From: Croceicoccus sp. YJ47
Lineage (GTDB): Bacteria; Pseudomonadota; Alphaproteobacteria; Sphingomonadales; Sphingomonadaceae
NCBI RefSeq assembly: GCF_016745095.1
Contig: NZ_CP067087.1
Location: 3,026,501-3,090,500, forward strand
DNA length: 64,000 nt
Reading direction: 5' to 3'
Below the pieces are notes generated by a model. It saw only the letters and a list, made by a program, of their open reading frames with translations. It had not been told where the DNA came from and made no database searches. The position numbers and the translations under genes are program-made. This document shows, in pieces, positions 38,457 to 46,956 of this stretch. Position 1 is the stretch's first letter. Every line of letters starts with the position of its first letter.

Positions 38457-41000
38457 TCAGCGGTTGGGATGAGCGATGCGCTCGATGGCATCGGCGAGCT
38501 GGTGCCCGCGCGCGATCTCGGCATCGATGGCGGCAAAGGTCTGGGGCGAACTCGAGAAGAGCGTTGCCGAATAGTCATCGAGCACGAGCCGCCCGATCGC
38601 CTCGGTCTCCGGCCCCTTGATGAACACCTCGGAATAGTCGCTCCCGGAGCGCTTGAGACTGCGGATCAGCGTCTCGGTGCGATCGTCCATATCGAGGCGC
38701 TTGCTTGCCTTGAAATCGGCGATCGTCTCCGGCTTTTGCTGTAGGATCAGCATCCAGTCGCTGTTCTCGAGCGCCGCCGTCGCCCCGTCGGACTTGTAGT
38801 AGTCGTTGAGCGACTGGGTAGCGGTCGCCAGCGCGCCGCCATATTTGCGACAGGTGCGGGCGTAGGTTTCGACGAATTCGCCCATCGAGCCGCCCTTCAG
38901 CATCGACCAGGCTTCATCGATCAGCAGGAGCTTGCGCAGCGACCTTGGGCTTCGCGTCATGGCCTGGCTGGTCATGAACATGATGGCTGAGAGCACGACG
39001 CTGCGCAGATCCTCCCGGCTCGCGAGGTCGGACATCTCGAAAACCGTGAAGTCTGCATCGAGGTCGAGGCTTGCCTGGCCCTCGAAGAAGGCGCCGTAAG
39101 TCCCGCCCGCCATGTAGGGGGCAAGCGCGGTTGCGATGTCCGTCGCTGTGTCATGGCCGAGACTGGCCAGCATTTCGCCGACGGTCGTGACCGTGGCAGC
39201 CGCGCCGTGCTGCGCCCAGACGAGGTTGACCGCCCGGTCGATCAATCCGCGTTCGATATCGGTCAGCTTCGCGCTGTGGCGAGCCATTTGCCCGACGATG
39301 GCCTTGATCATCCCGAAGCAGTCGAGGCGGTAGTCCTCGTCCTCGGCGGCGCGGGTCCCATCGATCATCGAGAACGGGTTGAGGCAGAAGCCCGCTTTCA
39401 TCGTGAACTCGACAAAGCGGCCGCCCTGCAGCTTGACCGAGTGCTCGAAGCTGCGGCCATCGTCGATCACGACAACCTGCGCGCCGGCGCCGCGCAGCGC
39501 GGCGCACATCTCCTGGAGCAGCACCGACTTGCCCGATCCCGACTTGCCGCAGATCGCGACATTGTGGTTGCCGGCATCGTTCTCGAACGGGGACCAAAAG
39601 AAGGGCTGGCCGCGACGGCCGACGAACAGCAGGTGGGGGTGGGCGCTGCCGAGATACTCGCCCTGCATGGGCGCGATATTGGCAGCGGTCGTCGACAACA
39701 CGGTCTTGAACCGCTTCAGCCGTTCCATATCGGCGCCGAGCCCGTCAGCCAGGGTGAGCGGCATCGCGGCCAGGAATCCCTGGATCTGGAGGTAGCGCTC
39801 GTCGGTGAGGTCCCAGCCCGCCGCCTTGTAGATTGACTTGATCGCGCGTTCGTGGCGATCACCCTGACCCAGCGGTGAATAGGCCGTCACACCGTAGAAG
39901 ACCCGCACGAGACGGCGGCCTTCCTGGAGCTCGGCCTGAACATGTTGCCACTCGGCGGCCTGTTCCCCGATCCGCGGCAGGAACCGGGCGCTGCGGGTCC
40001 CGGCGAGGCTGGTTGTCCGCATGAACTTGAAGCCAGCCTTCGCCGATGCAGCCTCCTGGTCCGGATAGACGAGACACAGCATGGTGGCGGCGGGGCAGGG
40101 GAAGCGCAGCTTGTCGGTGAACAGGTCGCCGATCAGCCGCGCGCATTCCCACGGGGCCCAGCGCGATGGCATGTTGCGTACGGCAAAATGCCGGACATCG
40201 AAGGCATCGGGATAGACTGTCCCGATCTCGGGCACGCCGTCATTGACCTTGCCAGTGGGGCGGAAACGCTCGGTCACGAGCCGCATGCGATCTTCAGCCA
40301 CCACCAGTTCGATGTCGTGGCGGATCGCCTGGGAGGCGATTGGATCATTCGGGTTGTAGGGCACCGCATCGTCCTGCGGGGCGGTGGTGGGCGAAGTCAG
40401 ATCATCGATGACAGCGATGAGCGCTTCCGGCCCGACTTCGACCACGCCGAGATTGAGCGACTTGAGCATCGCCACCAGGCCATCGCGGGTCTGCTTGAGA
40501 TCCTCATTGCTGACCGATTTGGACGTCGGCACCCCGACCGAGACGATGACCTGGTGATGCCGCGCATGGAAGGGCGCGTCCGGCGAGCCGGACTCCCAGA
40601 CGAGCGAATAGAGCCGCCGCGCCCGGTGCCGGGCAATCGCTTCGTACACCCCGCCCTGAATGTACCGTGGGGCGAACCACGGGGCGATGATCCTGCTGAT
40701 GCGCGGGCTTGCAAGGTGGAGCACCTGCAGGCAGGCGCCTGCTGGCAGTCCTTCCGAGAAGAACTGTCCCAGGATTTCCCCGGTGCGCTCGTCGGCTCCG
40801 ATCAGCGGCGTAACCGAAAGGACAAAGCCCTTCGAGCGTGCGTTGAAGTAAAGGCGTGTTGCCGGATCGTAGACCCGGTAGGGGAGCCAGTCGGAGAGCA
40901 TGTCGACCATGAGCTGCGGGCGGGCTTTGTCAGCGTGCTCGGCATCACCCAGCAATCCACTGAGCAGCCGATCGACGACGGTCTTGAGTTGTTCGGCCAT
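38457..41000 (-). CDS. traC: TraC, VirB4-family conjugation ATPase
   Basis: About 847 residues. Walker A reads VAICGKSGSGKSVLLQEM (near residue 480), Walker B KLLLIDEAWSMLKGGSM, and the Gln-rich NTPase motif SQAMTRSPRSLRKL lies between. The N-terminal half is a TraC_F-IV-type domain (LNPFSM appears between). It powers pilus assembly at the inner membrane. The ATG at 41000 overlaps the traV stop (TGATG). It is complete and apparently functional. Confidence 0.93.
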   Translation of the reverse strand: MAEQLKTVVDRLLSGLLGDAEHADKARPQLMVDMLSDWLPYRVYDPATRLYFNARSKGFVLSVTPLIGADERTGEILGQFFSEGLPAGACLQVLHLASPRISRIIAPWFAPRYIQGGVYEAIARHRARRLYSLVWESGSPDAPFHARHHQVIVSVGVPTSKSVSNEDLKQTRDGLVAMLKSLNLGVVEVGPEALIAVIDDLTSPTTAPQDDAVPYNPNDPIASQAIRHDIELVVAEDRMRLVTERFRPTGKVNDGVPEIGTVYPDAFDVRHFAVRNMPSRWAPWECARLIGDLFTDKLRFPCPAATMLCLVYPDQEAASAKAGFKFMRTTSLAGTRSARFLPRIGEQAAEWQHVQAELQEGRRLVRVFYGVTAYSPLGQGDRHERAIKSIYKAAGWDLTDERYLQIQGFLAAMPLTLADGLGADMERLKRFKTVLSTTAANIAPMQGEYLGSAHPHLLFVGRRGQPFFWSPFENDAGNHNVAICGKSGSGKSVLLQEMCAALRGAGAQVVVIDDGRSFEHSVKLQGGRFVEFTMKAGFCLNPFSMIDGTRAAEDEDYRLDCFGMIKAIVGQMARHSAKLTDIERGLIDRAVNLVWAQHGAAATVTTVGEMLASLGHDTATDIATALAPYMAGGTYGAFFEGQASLDLDADFTVFEMSDLASREDLRSVVLSAIMFMTSQAMTRSPRSLRKLLLIDEAWSMLKGGSMGEFVETYARTCRKYGGALATATQSLNDYYKSDGATAALENSDWMLILQQKPETIADFKASKRLDMDDRTETLIRSLKRSGSDYSEVFIKGPETEAIGRLVLDDYSATLFSSSPQTFAAIDAEIARGHQLADAIERIAHPNR

Positions 41001-41809
41001 CACTTGGGCTCCTTCGGCTGCGAGGTGCTGACGATCGGCTGTTCGCCGGTTCTGACTGCCGGGCGGATTGCAGCTTTCGCGGCTTCAATCGCCGCTGCGC
41101 TGGGGAACAGCGGAGCGCTCTGCCCCGCCTCAGGCCGAGGGGCTCGATCACGCGGGGGAGGCGACGTGTCGAACCCCTCGACCGCCGGTGCCTTGGCACC
41201 GGCAACGGCCTCGCGCGCCGTGGAGGGGAGGACCAGCGGCGAGGCATCTGAAGTTTCGTTGAAGGGACTGGGGGCATCGGCGCCCGAGATGCCGCCAGCC
41301 TGACCCGCGTCGTCGCGTGCAGACGAGAAGGGCGACGCCTCATCAGGTGCGTTCGGGTCTCCTTCCGCACCGTCCGGTGCTGGGGCTCTCTGGGCGGCTT
41401 TCAGCTGCCGACGGACCTGGCGCATCAGGGATCCGCCCTGGTCCTCACCCGCCTTGCGGCGCAGCTCGGTGGCCCAGCGCGGATTTTCGACGACGGTCCA
41501 GGCGACCGCTTCGTCATGCAGCGTTCCAGCTTCATCGACATGAGCGGGGAAGACGACGCGCAAGGTGCGTTCCGCCGTGCGGCTGGTGTCGGCATCCACG
41601 ACGCCTGACCTCTGCCGCGCGACAGCATGGAGCAGCGTGCCGTTCGACAGATTGTCCGTCGCCTTGGCATCGATGATATGGGCTGGTGCGCAGTCGCCCT
41701 TCGGCGCGCGGCAGGTGAAATCGCCCTCGACGTTGGTGCCGAACGTGGCGCAGCCACTGGCAAGACCGACCAGACAGGCGCAGGCAAGGAGACGTGTCGG
41801 AAAACGCAT
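41000..41809 (-). CDS. traV: TraV, lipoprotein of the outer core
   Basis: 269 residues. Signal peptide with lipobox LASGC gives a lipidated cysteine at about residue 20, then GTNVEGDFTCRAPKGDC. The C-terminal half is a Pro/Ala-rich linker with SPPPRDRAPRPEAGQ and a final helix. TraV anchors the TraB-TraK outer core in the outer membrane. The ATG at 41809 is chosen because it starts the signal peptide (MRFPTRLLACACLVG). Confidence 0.88.
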   Translation of the reverse strand: MRFPTRLLACACLVGLASGCATFGTNVEGDFTCRAPKGDCAPAHIIDAKATDNLSNGTLLHAVARQRSGVVDADTSRTAERTLRVVFPAHVDEAGTLHDEAVAWTVVENPRWATELRRKAGEDQGGSLMRQVRRQLKAAQRAPAPDGAEGDPNAPDEASPFSSARDDAGQAGGISGADAPSPFNETSDASPLVLPSTAREAVAGAKAPAVEGFDTSPPPRDRAPRPEAGQSAPLFPSAAAIEAAKAAIRPAVRTGEQPIVSTSQPKEPK

Positions 41810-41813
41810 TGGT

Positions 41814-42716
41814 CTATCCTTTGGGAGCAGGGGTGGGGGCAGCGCGCAGGAATTCCCGGAGCACGGCGGCAGGCCGGAAGCCCTCGAGAACGGCGCCATC
41901 GGCGGGGCGCACGATCACAGGCGTGCCGCCAAAGCCGTGGGCTCGCGCGAAGGCCTCGTTGGCATCGAGCCCGCTCGTGTCGCAGGGTTTGGGATTGGCG
42001 AGCGCCAGACCCGAATAGGCCATATGCAGCGCCAGCTCAGGCCGGGGCGAGCACAGAACCCGTTCAGCATCGCGCCGGCTTTCGGCCCCGAAGATCGAGA
42101 TCGGCCGCTCTTCAACCCGCGCTCCGATCGCCTTCAATTCGGCCTCGAGCTTCTTGCAATAGCCGCAGTGGAAGTCCGAAAAGACGACGACATGCGGACC
42201 GTTGGCAGGACCCCAAGTGATCGCGCCTTTGGCTGGAAGATTGCCGAGCGGGACATGGCGCGGCGGGGTGGTCCGGGCTGACGCTGCGGCTGCGCTCGGG
42301 CCGCCTTCCGCTTGTGTTTCAGGATTGCTGCGCCGCGCTGCCCCCGCTGCCAACAGGTCCGGATTGAGGGCAAGCAACCGGGCAGCCGTCAGATCCTGAC
42401 GGGCTTCCATGTCGTAGACCCGGTAGATCACTAAATACTTCGCAGCGCGGTCGACGTAGAAAAGCGTCGATTTGGACGCGACCTCGCACAGGCCGCCAAG
42501 GCCCTTGCAGTTGATCGCGTCGATCGGCGTCTTGGGCAGGCGCAGCTTGAGCGCCTCTCGAACCTTCGCCGTGTCCGGAGCGGCAGCAGGGGCAGCAAGG
42601 CTTGCCACACCCCATCCCGTCGCGGCCGACACGGCGATGATCGCCGCCAGTCCGGCCGCCGGGCGCAACCAGCGGCGCCGACGATTGTCCTGCTCGAGGA
42701 GAGTATTTTCGATCAT
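41814..42716 (-). CDS. DsbC-like disulfide isomerase of the T4SS
   Basis: 300 residues. One N-terminal membrane segment (LAAIIAVSAATGWGVASLAA) is followed by a dimerisation-like region and a thioredoxin domain with VVVFSDFHCGYCKKLEAEL, an active-site CGYC. The end has FGGTPVIVRPADG with the cis-Pro. In F-type systems such proteins (TrbB/DsbC) correct disulfides in TraN, TraU and TraH. It overlaps traB and precedes traV by 4 nt. Confidence 0.9.
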   Translation of the reverse strand: MIENTLLEQDNRRRRWLRPAAGLAAIIAVSAATGWGVASLAAPAAAPDTAKVREALKLRLPKTPIDAINCKGLGGLCEVASKSTLFYVDRAAKYLVIYRVYDMEARQDLTAARLLALNPDLLAAGAARRSNPETQAEGGPSAAAASARTTPPRHVPLGNLPAKGAITWGPANGPHVVVFSDFHCGYCKKLEAELKAIGARVEERPISIFGAESRRDAERVLCSPRPELALHMAYSGLALANPKPCDTSGLDANEAFARAHGFGGTPVIVRPADGAVLEGFRPAAVLREFLRAAPTPAPKG

Positions 42717-44053
42717 TGGGAGTTCCTCACGTAGACGCCGTCGAGGAACACGATCTCGACATCGATGCCGGTCGGCATCTCGACGACGGGTTGGTACTGT
42801 TCGGCGCGCTCGATCAGGTATTTGCTGACCGTGTCGGCAGCGTCGGCGGCGCCCTGGCCAAGCCCGCCACCGAGAATGTCGCCGGCCGAGAGCTTGGAGC
42901 GACTGCCGTCGGGGTTGGTCGTGACGCCGGAGAAGACGCTGTTGGCGTTGGCCGAGAAGCCGCGCCCGAAGCCGCCGACGATCCCGGCCAGCAGGGCCTG
43001 GCTGATGAGGCTGCCTTCGCGGCTTACGACGCGGCCGCGGACCCCGGACTTGCCAGCGAAGCTGATGAAGCCTTTGACCTCGCTCACTGCGACCCTGCCG
43101 CCAGGCTGATCGCAGGTCATGCGGGCGAGCTTCACATAGACCTTCTCACTGCTGAGATCCCCGCGTGCCGCGCCGTTGACAATGCAGCCCTGGATCCGGG
43201 TGGTCAGAACTTTTCCGTTCTGCATGACCGAACGAGCAGGGCCGGTAATCCGAAGCACCACAGGCAGCGGATCGGTCTGGCTGGCGACGCCTGCCGAGGC
43301 ATCGACGCCGACGATTACGCGTGCCGGCGCGTAGGAGTTGGGCGGCAGGTAATCGGGCGAATCCTCGACGACGACCGGCGGTGCATCGGGACGGCCCACT
43401 CTCAGACCGCTCACCCCAGCCTTGTCAGAGCTGAAGCTCATCAGCTTCACCTCGCCAGGCGACGGGATCATTCCGCCCTGCGGGTCGCCTGCTGCGGCGA
43501 CGGCGCTAGTTTGAGGTGAACGGGCCCGTGCGTCATAGCCGCCTGCCTGCGGCCCATAGGCCGGTGGCGGTACAGCCGGTGCCGGCGATGCAGGCTGCGC
43601 GGCAAGCCGGGTCTTGAGCTCAGCGTTCTCTGCCGAGATGGCATCGATCGCGGACTGTCCATCGACCCGCATGGCCTGGTTCTCGGCCTTGAGAGCCGCC
43701 AGCTGCGCTTCGATCTCGCTTCGTGGAATGCTGCCGTCTTTGAGCGCCTTCTGTTCGCGCGTGACCGCATCCAGACGGTTGCCATAAGTCGCGACGAACT
43801 CGCGCTGGGACAGATCGCGGTTGACCAGACCCGCCGTGTCGATCGTCTGCGCCGCATTGGGATCGCCGGTCTTGGCCTTGTCATCGCCGCCAAGGATGAA
43901 CCAGCATCCGCCGATGAGGGCGAGTGCTCCCAGCGATCCCAGCAGCAGCTTCTGACGGCGCGCGGTGCGGGTGTTGAGCCCGGAAAGTTCGGACGATGCC
44001 GCGCTCTCGGCCTGCAAAGGGGCAGTGCCTGTCGTATTGGCTGCATCAGTCAT
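42713..44053 (-). CDS. traB: TraB, VirB10-like outer-core scaffold
   Basis: 446 residues. The cytoplasmic N-terminus is followed by a single membrane helix (LLLGSLGALALIGGCWFIL), a coiled region (IEAQLAALKAENQAMRVDGQ), a Pro-rich stretch and the C-terminal TraB/VirB10 domain with VIVGVDASAGVASQTDPLPV and ISFAGKSGVRGRVVSREG. It spans both membranes linking TraC/TraD to the TraK-TraV ring. The ATG at 44053 gives MTDAANTTG and overlaps traK by 8 nt. Confidence 0.92.
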   Translation of the reverse strand: MTDAANTTGTAPLQAESAASSELSGLNTRTARRQKLLLGSLGALALIGGCWFILGGDDKAKTGDPNAAQTIDTAGLVNRDLSQREFVATYGNRLDAVTREQKALKDGSIPRSEIEAQLAALKAENQAMRVDGQSAIDAISAENAELKTRLAAQPASPAPAVPPPAYGPQAGGYDARARSPQTSAVAAAGDPQGGMIPSPGEVKLMSFSSDKAGVSGLRVGRPDAPPVVVEDSPDYLPPNSYAPARVIVGVDASAGVASQTDPLPVVLRITGPARSVMQNGKVLTTRIQGCIVNGAARGDLSSEKVYVKLARMTCDQPGGRVAVSEVKGFISFAGKSGVRGRVVSREGSLISQALLAGIVGGFGRGFSANANSVFSGVTTNPDGSRSKLSAGDILGGGLGQGAADAADTVSKYLIERAEQYQPVVEMPTGIDVEIVFLDGVYVRNSQ

Positions 44054-44804
44054 GGCCGGTCTCCCCGTTTGCGCCGACAACAAAGGCCGTGGTGCTGGCC
44101 CCGGGTTCGAGCTTTGGTTCGGCGATCGAGACGGCGAGCGTGTCGCGCGGTGCCAGATCGCGTTCGGCGAGCGTCACGCTCTTCGATCCGCGATTGTGGA
44201 TGCGGACGACTTTCCCGGTGAGGCTGGCGCCGCGATAATCGGCGATGAGCTGGAGCTCGAGATCGCCAACGCGCGCAGGGCTAGCGGTAGCCTGGCGTAC
44301 CTCGAAGCCATCGACCGACCGGTCATTGGCCATCGCCTGAATGAGCCTGACGGCGCTTGTTTCGAGCGGGGTCTGGCTTTCCCAGTCAGCGGCACGGTTC
44401 TTCGCGATCGCCGGGTTGGTAACGAAGATCTGCGCTGCCGGGATCTGCTCGACCCGGCACACGACCTTGTAGACGAAGCCTTTTTTGGTCGTGGCGAAGA
44501 AGCTGATGGCCCGCGCCGCGTAGGTTTCGGGCACGGACACGTAGATGTCGCCGCGCACCGGCTCGTTGGTCACGGCAAAGTCGTTGTACGGCGTGCCGGT
44601 CGAGATCTTCGAGACGCTGGCGAACTGGTCGTCGACCAATGCGAAGCGGGTGAGCTCGCGTGCCGAAACGCTGCATTCGATCGCGGCGCCATCGGCGGCC
44701 TGTTTGAACTGGTCGGCCGCATGGGCAGGCTCGGCTGCTGCGGCGAGCAGCGCTGCCACGCTCAGAAGTAAGGCCCGCGTCTGGGCCCCTGATCGGTAAG
44801 CCAT
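44046..44804 (-). CDS. traK: TraK, VirB9-like secretin-type outer-core protein
   Basis: 252 residues with a signal peptide (ALLLSVAALLAAAAEPAHA). Beta-rich mature part with YVSVPETYAARAISFFATTK and VYKVVCRVEQIPAAQIFVTN. It forms the outer-membrane ring with TraV. The ATG overlaps the traE stop (TGATG), so I use 44804 rather than the GTG one codon earlier. Confidence 0.9.
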   Translation of the reverse strand: MAYRSGAQTRALLLSVAALLAAAAEPAHAADQFKQAADGAAIECSVSARELTRFALVDDQFASVSKISTGTPYNDFAVTNEPVRGDIYVSVPETYAARAISFFATTKKGFVYKVVCRVEQIPAAQIFVTNPAIAKNRAADWESQTPLETSAVRLIQAMANDRSVDGFEVRQATASPARVGDLELQLIADYRGASLTGKVVRIHNRGSKSVTLAERDLAPRDTLAVSIAEPKLEPGASTTAFVVGANGETGHD

Positions 44805-45376
44805 CACTGGGCCTCCTTCGATTTATCCTGTGGGGGGAGCTGCGCAAACCCGGAGAGCGCCAGGCGCAGACCGCGGTAAGTCCAACTGAAGCGGAAGCGG
44901 CGCTCGTCACTCGCAATCACCTGCGCGCCGACGAAGGTCTTGAGGGTCCCGGTCACATCCGAGGTGAGGCCCTTGGGGTCGACAGTCATCGACCGGATCA
45001 CGAAAGCCTGCGTGACGTCCGAGCCCCGCTGCTCGTCGACGATCCGGACGAGCTCGGCCTTGAGGCGGCCATAGCTTGCGGGATCAGCGAGCTTCAGGAT
45101 CTCGTTCATCCAATAATCGAGGCCTTCCGGACTGCGATTGAGGAGAACAAGGGCCGCATCGCGGGTGACGAGCTCGAGATAATCGGCCTCGACCCCGGCA
45201 CTGCTCACGGTGAGCGCTTTCGGAACGGTCGGAACCAGCACCACCTCGCGGTCGCGGGTAGCGGCAAGGCTCCCAGCGACGACCAGTGCGAGGCCAAGCC
45301 CCGCGCTGGTGAGCGCAAAGAGGTTCCGCTGGCGCAGCAGCGATTGCTGACGTTCGTGGGATATGTCGGAAAACAT
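44804..45376 (-). CDS. traE: TraE, VirB5/VirB8-like pilus assembly protein
   Basis: 190 residues. One N-terminal membrane segment (LFALTSAGLGLALVVAGSLA) and a periplasmic domain with VSSAGVEADYLELVTRDAAL and LNRSPEGLDYWMNEILKLAD, both TraE-typical. It helps assemble the pilus base. The ATG at 45376 lies 11 nt after traL ends and gives the family start MFSDISHERQQ. Confidence 0.9.
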   Translation of the reverse strand: MFSDISHERQQSLLRQRNLFALTSAGLGLALVVAGSLAATRDREVVLVPTVPKALTVSSAGVEADYLELVTRDAALVLLNRSPEGLDYWMNEILKLADPASYGRLKAELVRIVDEQRGSDVTQAFVIRSMTVDPKGLTSDVTGTLKTFVGAQVIASDERRFRFSWTYRGLRLALSGFAQLPPQDKSKEAQ

Positions 45377-45387
45377 GGGAGTGCCCC

Positions 45388-45675
45388 TCAACCGGCGAGT
45401 AGTCGGCAGTGGGAAGGCGGCGTTGCCTTGAGGCCCAGAAATCCCGCAGGCAGATACCAGTATGCGGCATGGGCTACCCAGGAGCTGGCGCGTCCTGCTT
45501 TTGCCTTTCGCAATGCGAACCAGGCGCCGAAGGCGACTATGATGCCGATAAAGATATGCTGGGTGAGGATCCCCCAGGTGAAGGGGGCCAGCATTCCCGC
45601 GAACTCGTCGATGGTCCAGAAGCCGATAAGCTCCGGGTCATCGAGCCGTCGAGGAATGATGTATGGGTCTGCCAT
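45388..45675 (-). CDS. traL: TraL, small membrane protein of pilus assembly
   Basis: 95 residues. The N-terminus PYIIPRRLDDPELIGFWTID is the TraL signature, followed by one hydrophobic segment (HIFIGIIVAFGAWFALRKA) and a second near the end. It sits between traA and traE as in F. It probably connects the pilin pool to the channel. Confidence 0.93.
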   Translation of the reverse strand: MADPYIIPRRLDDPELIGFWTIDEFAGMLAPFTWGILTQHIFIGIIVAFGAWFALRKAKAGRASSWVAHAAYWYLPAGFLGLKATPPSHCRLLAG

Positions 45676-45701
45676 GGCGACGCCGCCTTCCCTTGCCGCG
45701 C

Positions 45702-46031
45702 TCAGATGACCGCGGTCACAACCGAGGTGACGATCGGAACACCCGTGCCGACACCGATGCCGACACCCACCGGAACGGCGACCTGGCCGAGCGAAAAACG
45801 CCCGGATGCAAGACCGATCAGGCCGCCAGCGAGGCTGAGAACCGTGATGATCTTGCCGCCCGAGCCTTCCAGAAAGTCGGTGAACTTCGTGAGGGCAGGG
45901 GTGAAGGTCGTGTCAGCGCCGGCATAGGCGGCGCTCGCCGCAAGCGCCGCGATTGCGACCGGGATGGCAATGTTGAGGGTCTTGCCGAGACCCTTGACGC
46001 TGGCGGGCCGGGGGAGGGTGAGAGACTGCAT
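45702..46031 (-). CDS. traA: TraA, F-type pilin precursor
   Basis: 109 residues, the first gene of the tra operon. A long leader ending SAAYA is followed by mature pilin GADTTFTPALTKFTDFLEGS and two hydrophobic helices (IITVLSLAGGLIGLASG, GIGVGTGVPIVTSVVTAV). Cleavage is expected after AYA, perhaps by the operon's S26 peptidase. Mature pilin polymerises into the conjugative pilus. The promoter upstream carries a repressor-type operator and a LexA-type box. Confidence 0.9.
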   Translation of the reverse strand: MQSLTLPRPASVKGLGKTLNIAIPVAIAALAASAAYAGADTTFTPALTKFTDFLEGSGGKIITVLSLAGGLIGLASGRFSLGQVAVPVGVGIGVGTGVPIVTSVVTAVI

Positions 46032-46070
46032 GTGAAGCTCCGGTTGGAGGGGTGGTCACAGCGTTCTTGC

Positions 46071-46085
46071 GTTCGCTGTGTGTTC
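46071..46085 (+). promoter_or_regulatory. LexA-type box in the traA promoter region
   Basis: GTTCGCTGTGTGTTC fits GTTC-N7-GTTC, 40 bp upstream of the traA ATG. Confidence 0.55.
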
Positions 46086-46094
46086 CACATGCAT

Positions 46095-46111
46095 CTAGGA
46101 AATGTTCGTAG
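46095..46111. promoter_or_regulatory. Operator O3: S24-repressor-like site before traA
   Basis: CTAGGAAATGTTCGTAG has the same 7-3-7 layout as O2 at 20603 (CTAGGAAGCATTCCTAG), with one arm mismatch. It lies 64 bp upstream of traA and suggests direct control of the tra operon by the S24 repressor. Confidence 0.6.
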
Positions 46112-46293
46112 GAAAGTGTTCAGCGGCAATACCGTCCGGAGGTGGAAAGATGCGGACGCATCTTTTCCAGCTCAACGCATAAAATCGACGATAAGAACGT
46201 AAATTTAGTCTTTTTGTGTCGGTTAACGCCGTCACGGTAGCCGGGATTTGGCGACGACTCGGATAGAGGAACTGATTCGCCTCTAAACGAGAT

Positions 46294-46308
46294 GTTCCAT
46301 GTATGTTC
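46294..46308 (+). promoter_or_regulatory. LexA-type box before the 46382 regulator
   Basis: GTTCCATGTATGTTC fits GTTC-N7-GTTC. It lies inside a CCATGTA/TACATGG dyad, 74 bp before the regulator ATG. Confidence 0.55.
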
Positions 46309-46312
46309 TTTT

Positions 46313-46326
46313 CATTTTCCTACATG
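46313..46326 (+). promoter_or_regulatory. CATTTTCCTACATG promoter element
   Basis: Same 14-mer as 11724-11737, here 56 bp before the ATG at 46382, following the LexA-type box. Confidence 0.5.
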
Positions 46327-46381
46327 GGATGCTTCGCGATATGCCTGCGAATCGCATCAGTGCAGATGCAAGGAGACAGCC

Positions 46382-46843
46382 ATGCACCATCCAACCACCG
46401 TTGCCAGACCGGCTAATCAAAGTCTGGCTCGCGTGCTCGCCCATGCGATCGATGCCGGCGGCAAACCCCGCCACAGGATTGCCAGTGAATGTGGGATGCA
46501 CCGCGAGACCCTGCTTCGCGTAGCGCGTGGCGAGCGGCCTATCGGGCTCGACGAAGCGGCACTAGTGCTCGCCGCCTGTGGAGCGCACCCCCGCGCGACC
46601 ATTATCCTTGCTCTTGCCGGGCAAGAAGAGCTCGCTTGCGAGTGGATGCATGGCGAGATGGGCGAATTTCTCGAAGAGTTCTTCACCAGCCTCCCAGTCC
46701 ATCTTCAGCGGACCCTGGGGCGACGGATTGAGGATCTGCGGCCTCGGTGGGCCAACGGCACCTCACAGCTCGTGGCACGAATGCTTGCCAAGCACATCGA
46801 TGATTTCGTGGGCCGAGACATCACGATGTCACTGTCGCGGTAG
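46382..46843 (+). CDS. Helix-turn-helix regulator (XRE-like), divergent from traA
   Basis: 153 residues. A helix-turn-helix lies around RHRIASECGMHRETLLRVAR (residues 30-50), then a helical body with FLEEFFTSLPVHLQRTLGRR and a C-terminal VARMLAKHIDDFVGRDI. An AGGAGA site precedes the ATG. It stands divergent from the tra operon across a 350-bp region holding two LexA-type boxes and one repressor-type operator, so it likely helps regulate transfer. No close family is recognised beyond the XRE-type DNA-binding part. Confidence 0.75.
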   Translation: MHHPTTVARPANQSLARVLAHAIDAGGKPRHRIASECGMHRETLLRVARGERPIGLDEAALVLAACGAHPRATIILALAGQEELACEWMHGEMGEFLEEFFTSLPVHLQRTLGRRIEDLRPRWANGTSQLVARMLAKHIDDFVGRDITMSLSR

Positions 46844-46956
46844 CCTGAGAGTTCGGAGGGGACCGAACCCAAGCAAATGAGATCAACAATGCCGCATGCA
46901 ACACCAGATGAAATGCACATGCCTCAACCGCCCGAAGCAGCGCCGCCGGCGAGGCT

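Noticed and set aside
39942-41303. 453-codon plus-strand frame opposite traC/traV
   Set aside because: No domain, spans the traC-traV junction, and traC/traV are certain.
46103-46120. Second GTTC pair in the traA promoter
   Set aside because: The spacing between the two GTTC words is 10, not 7.
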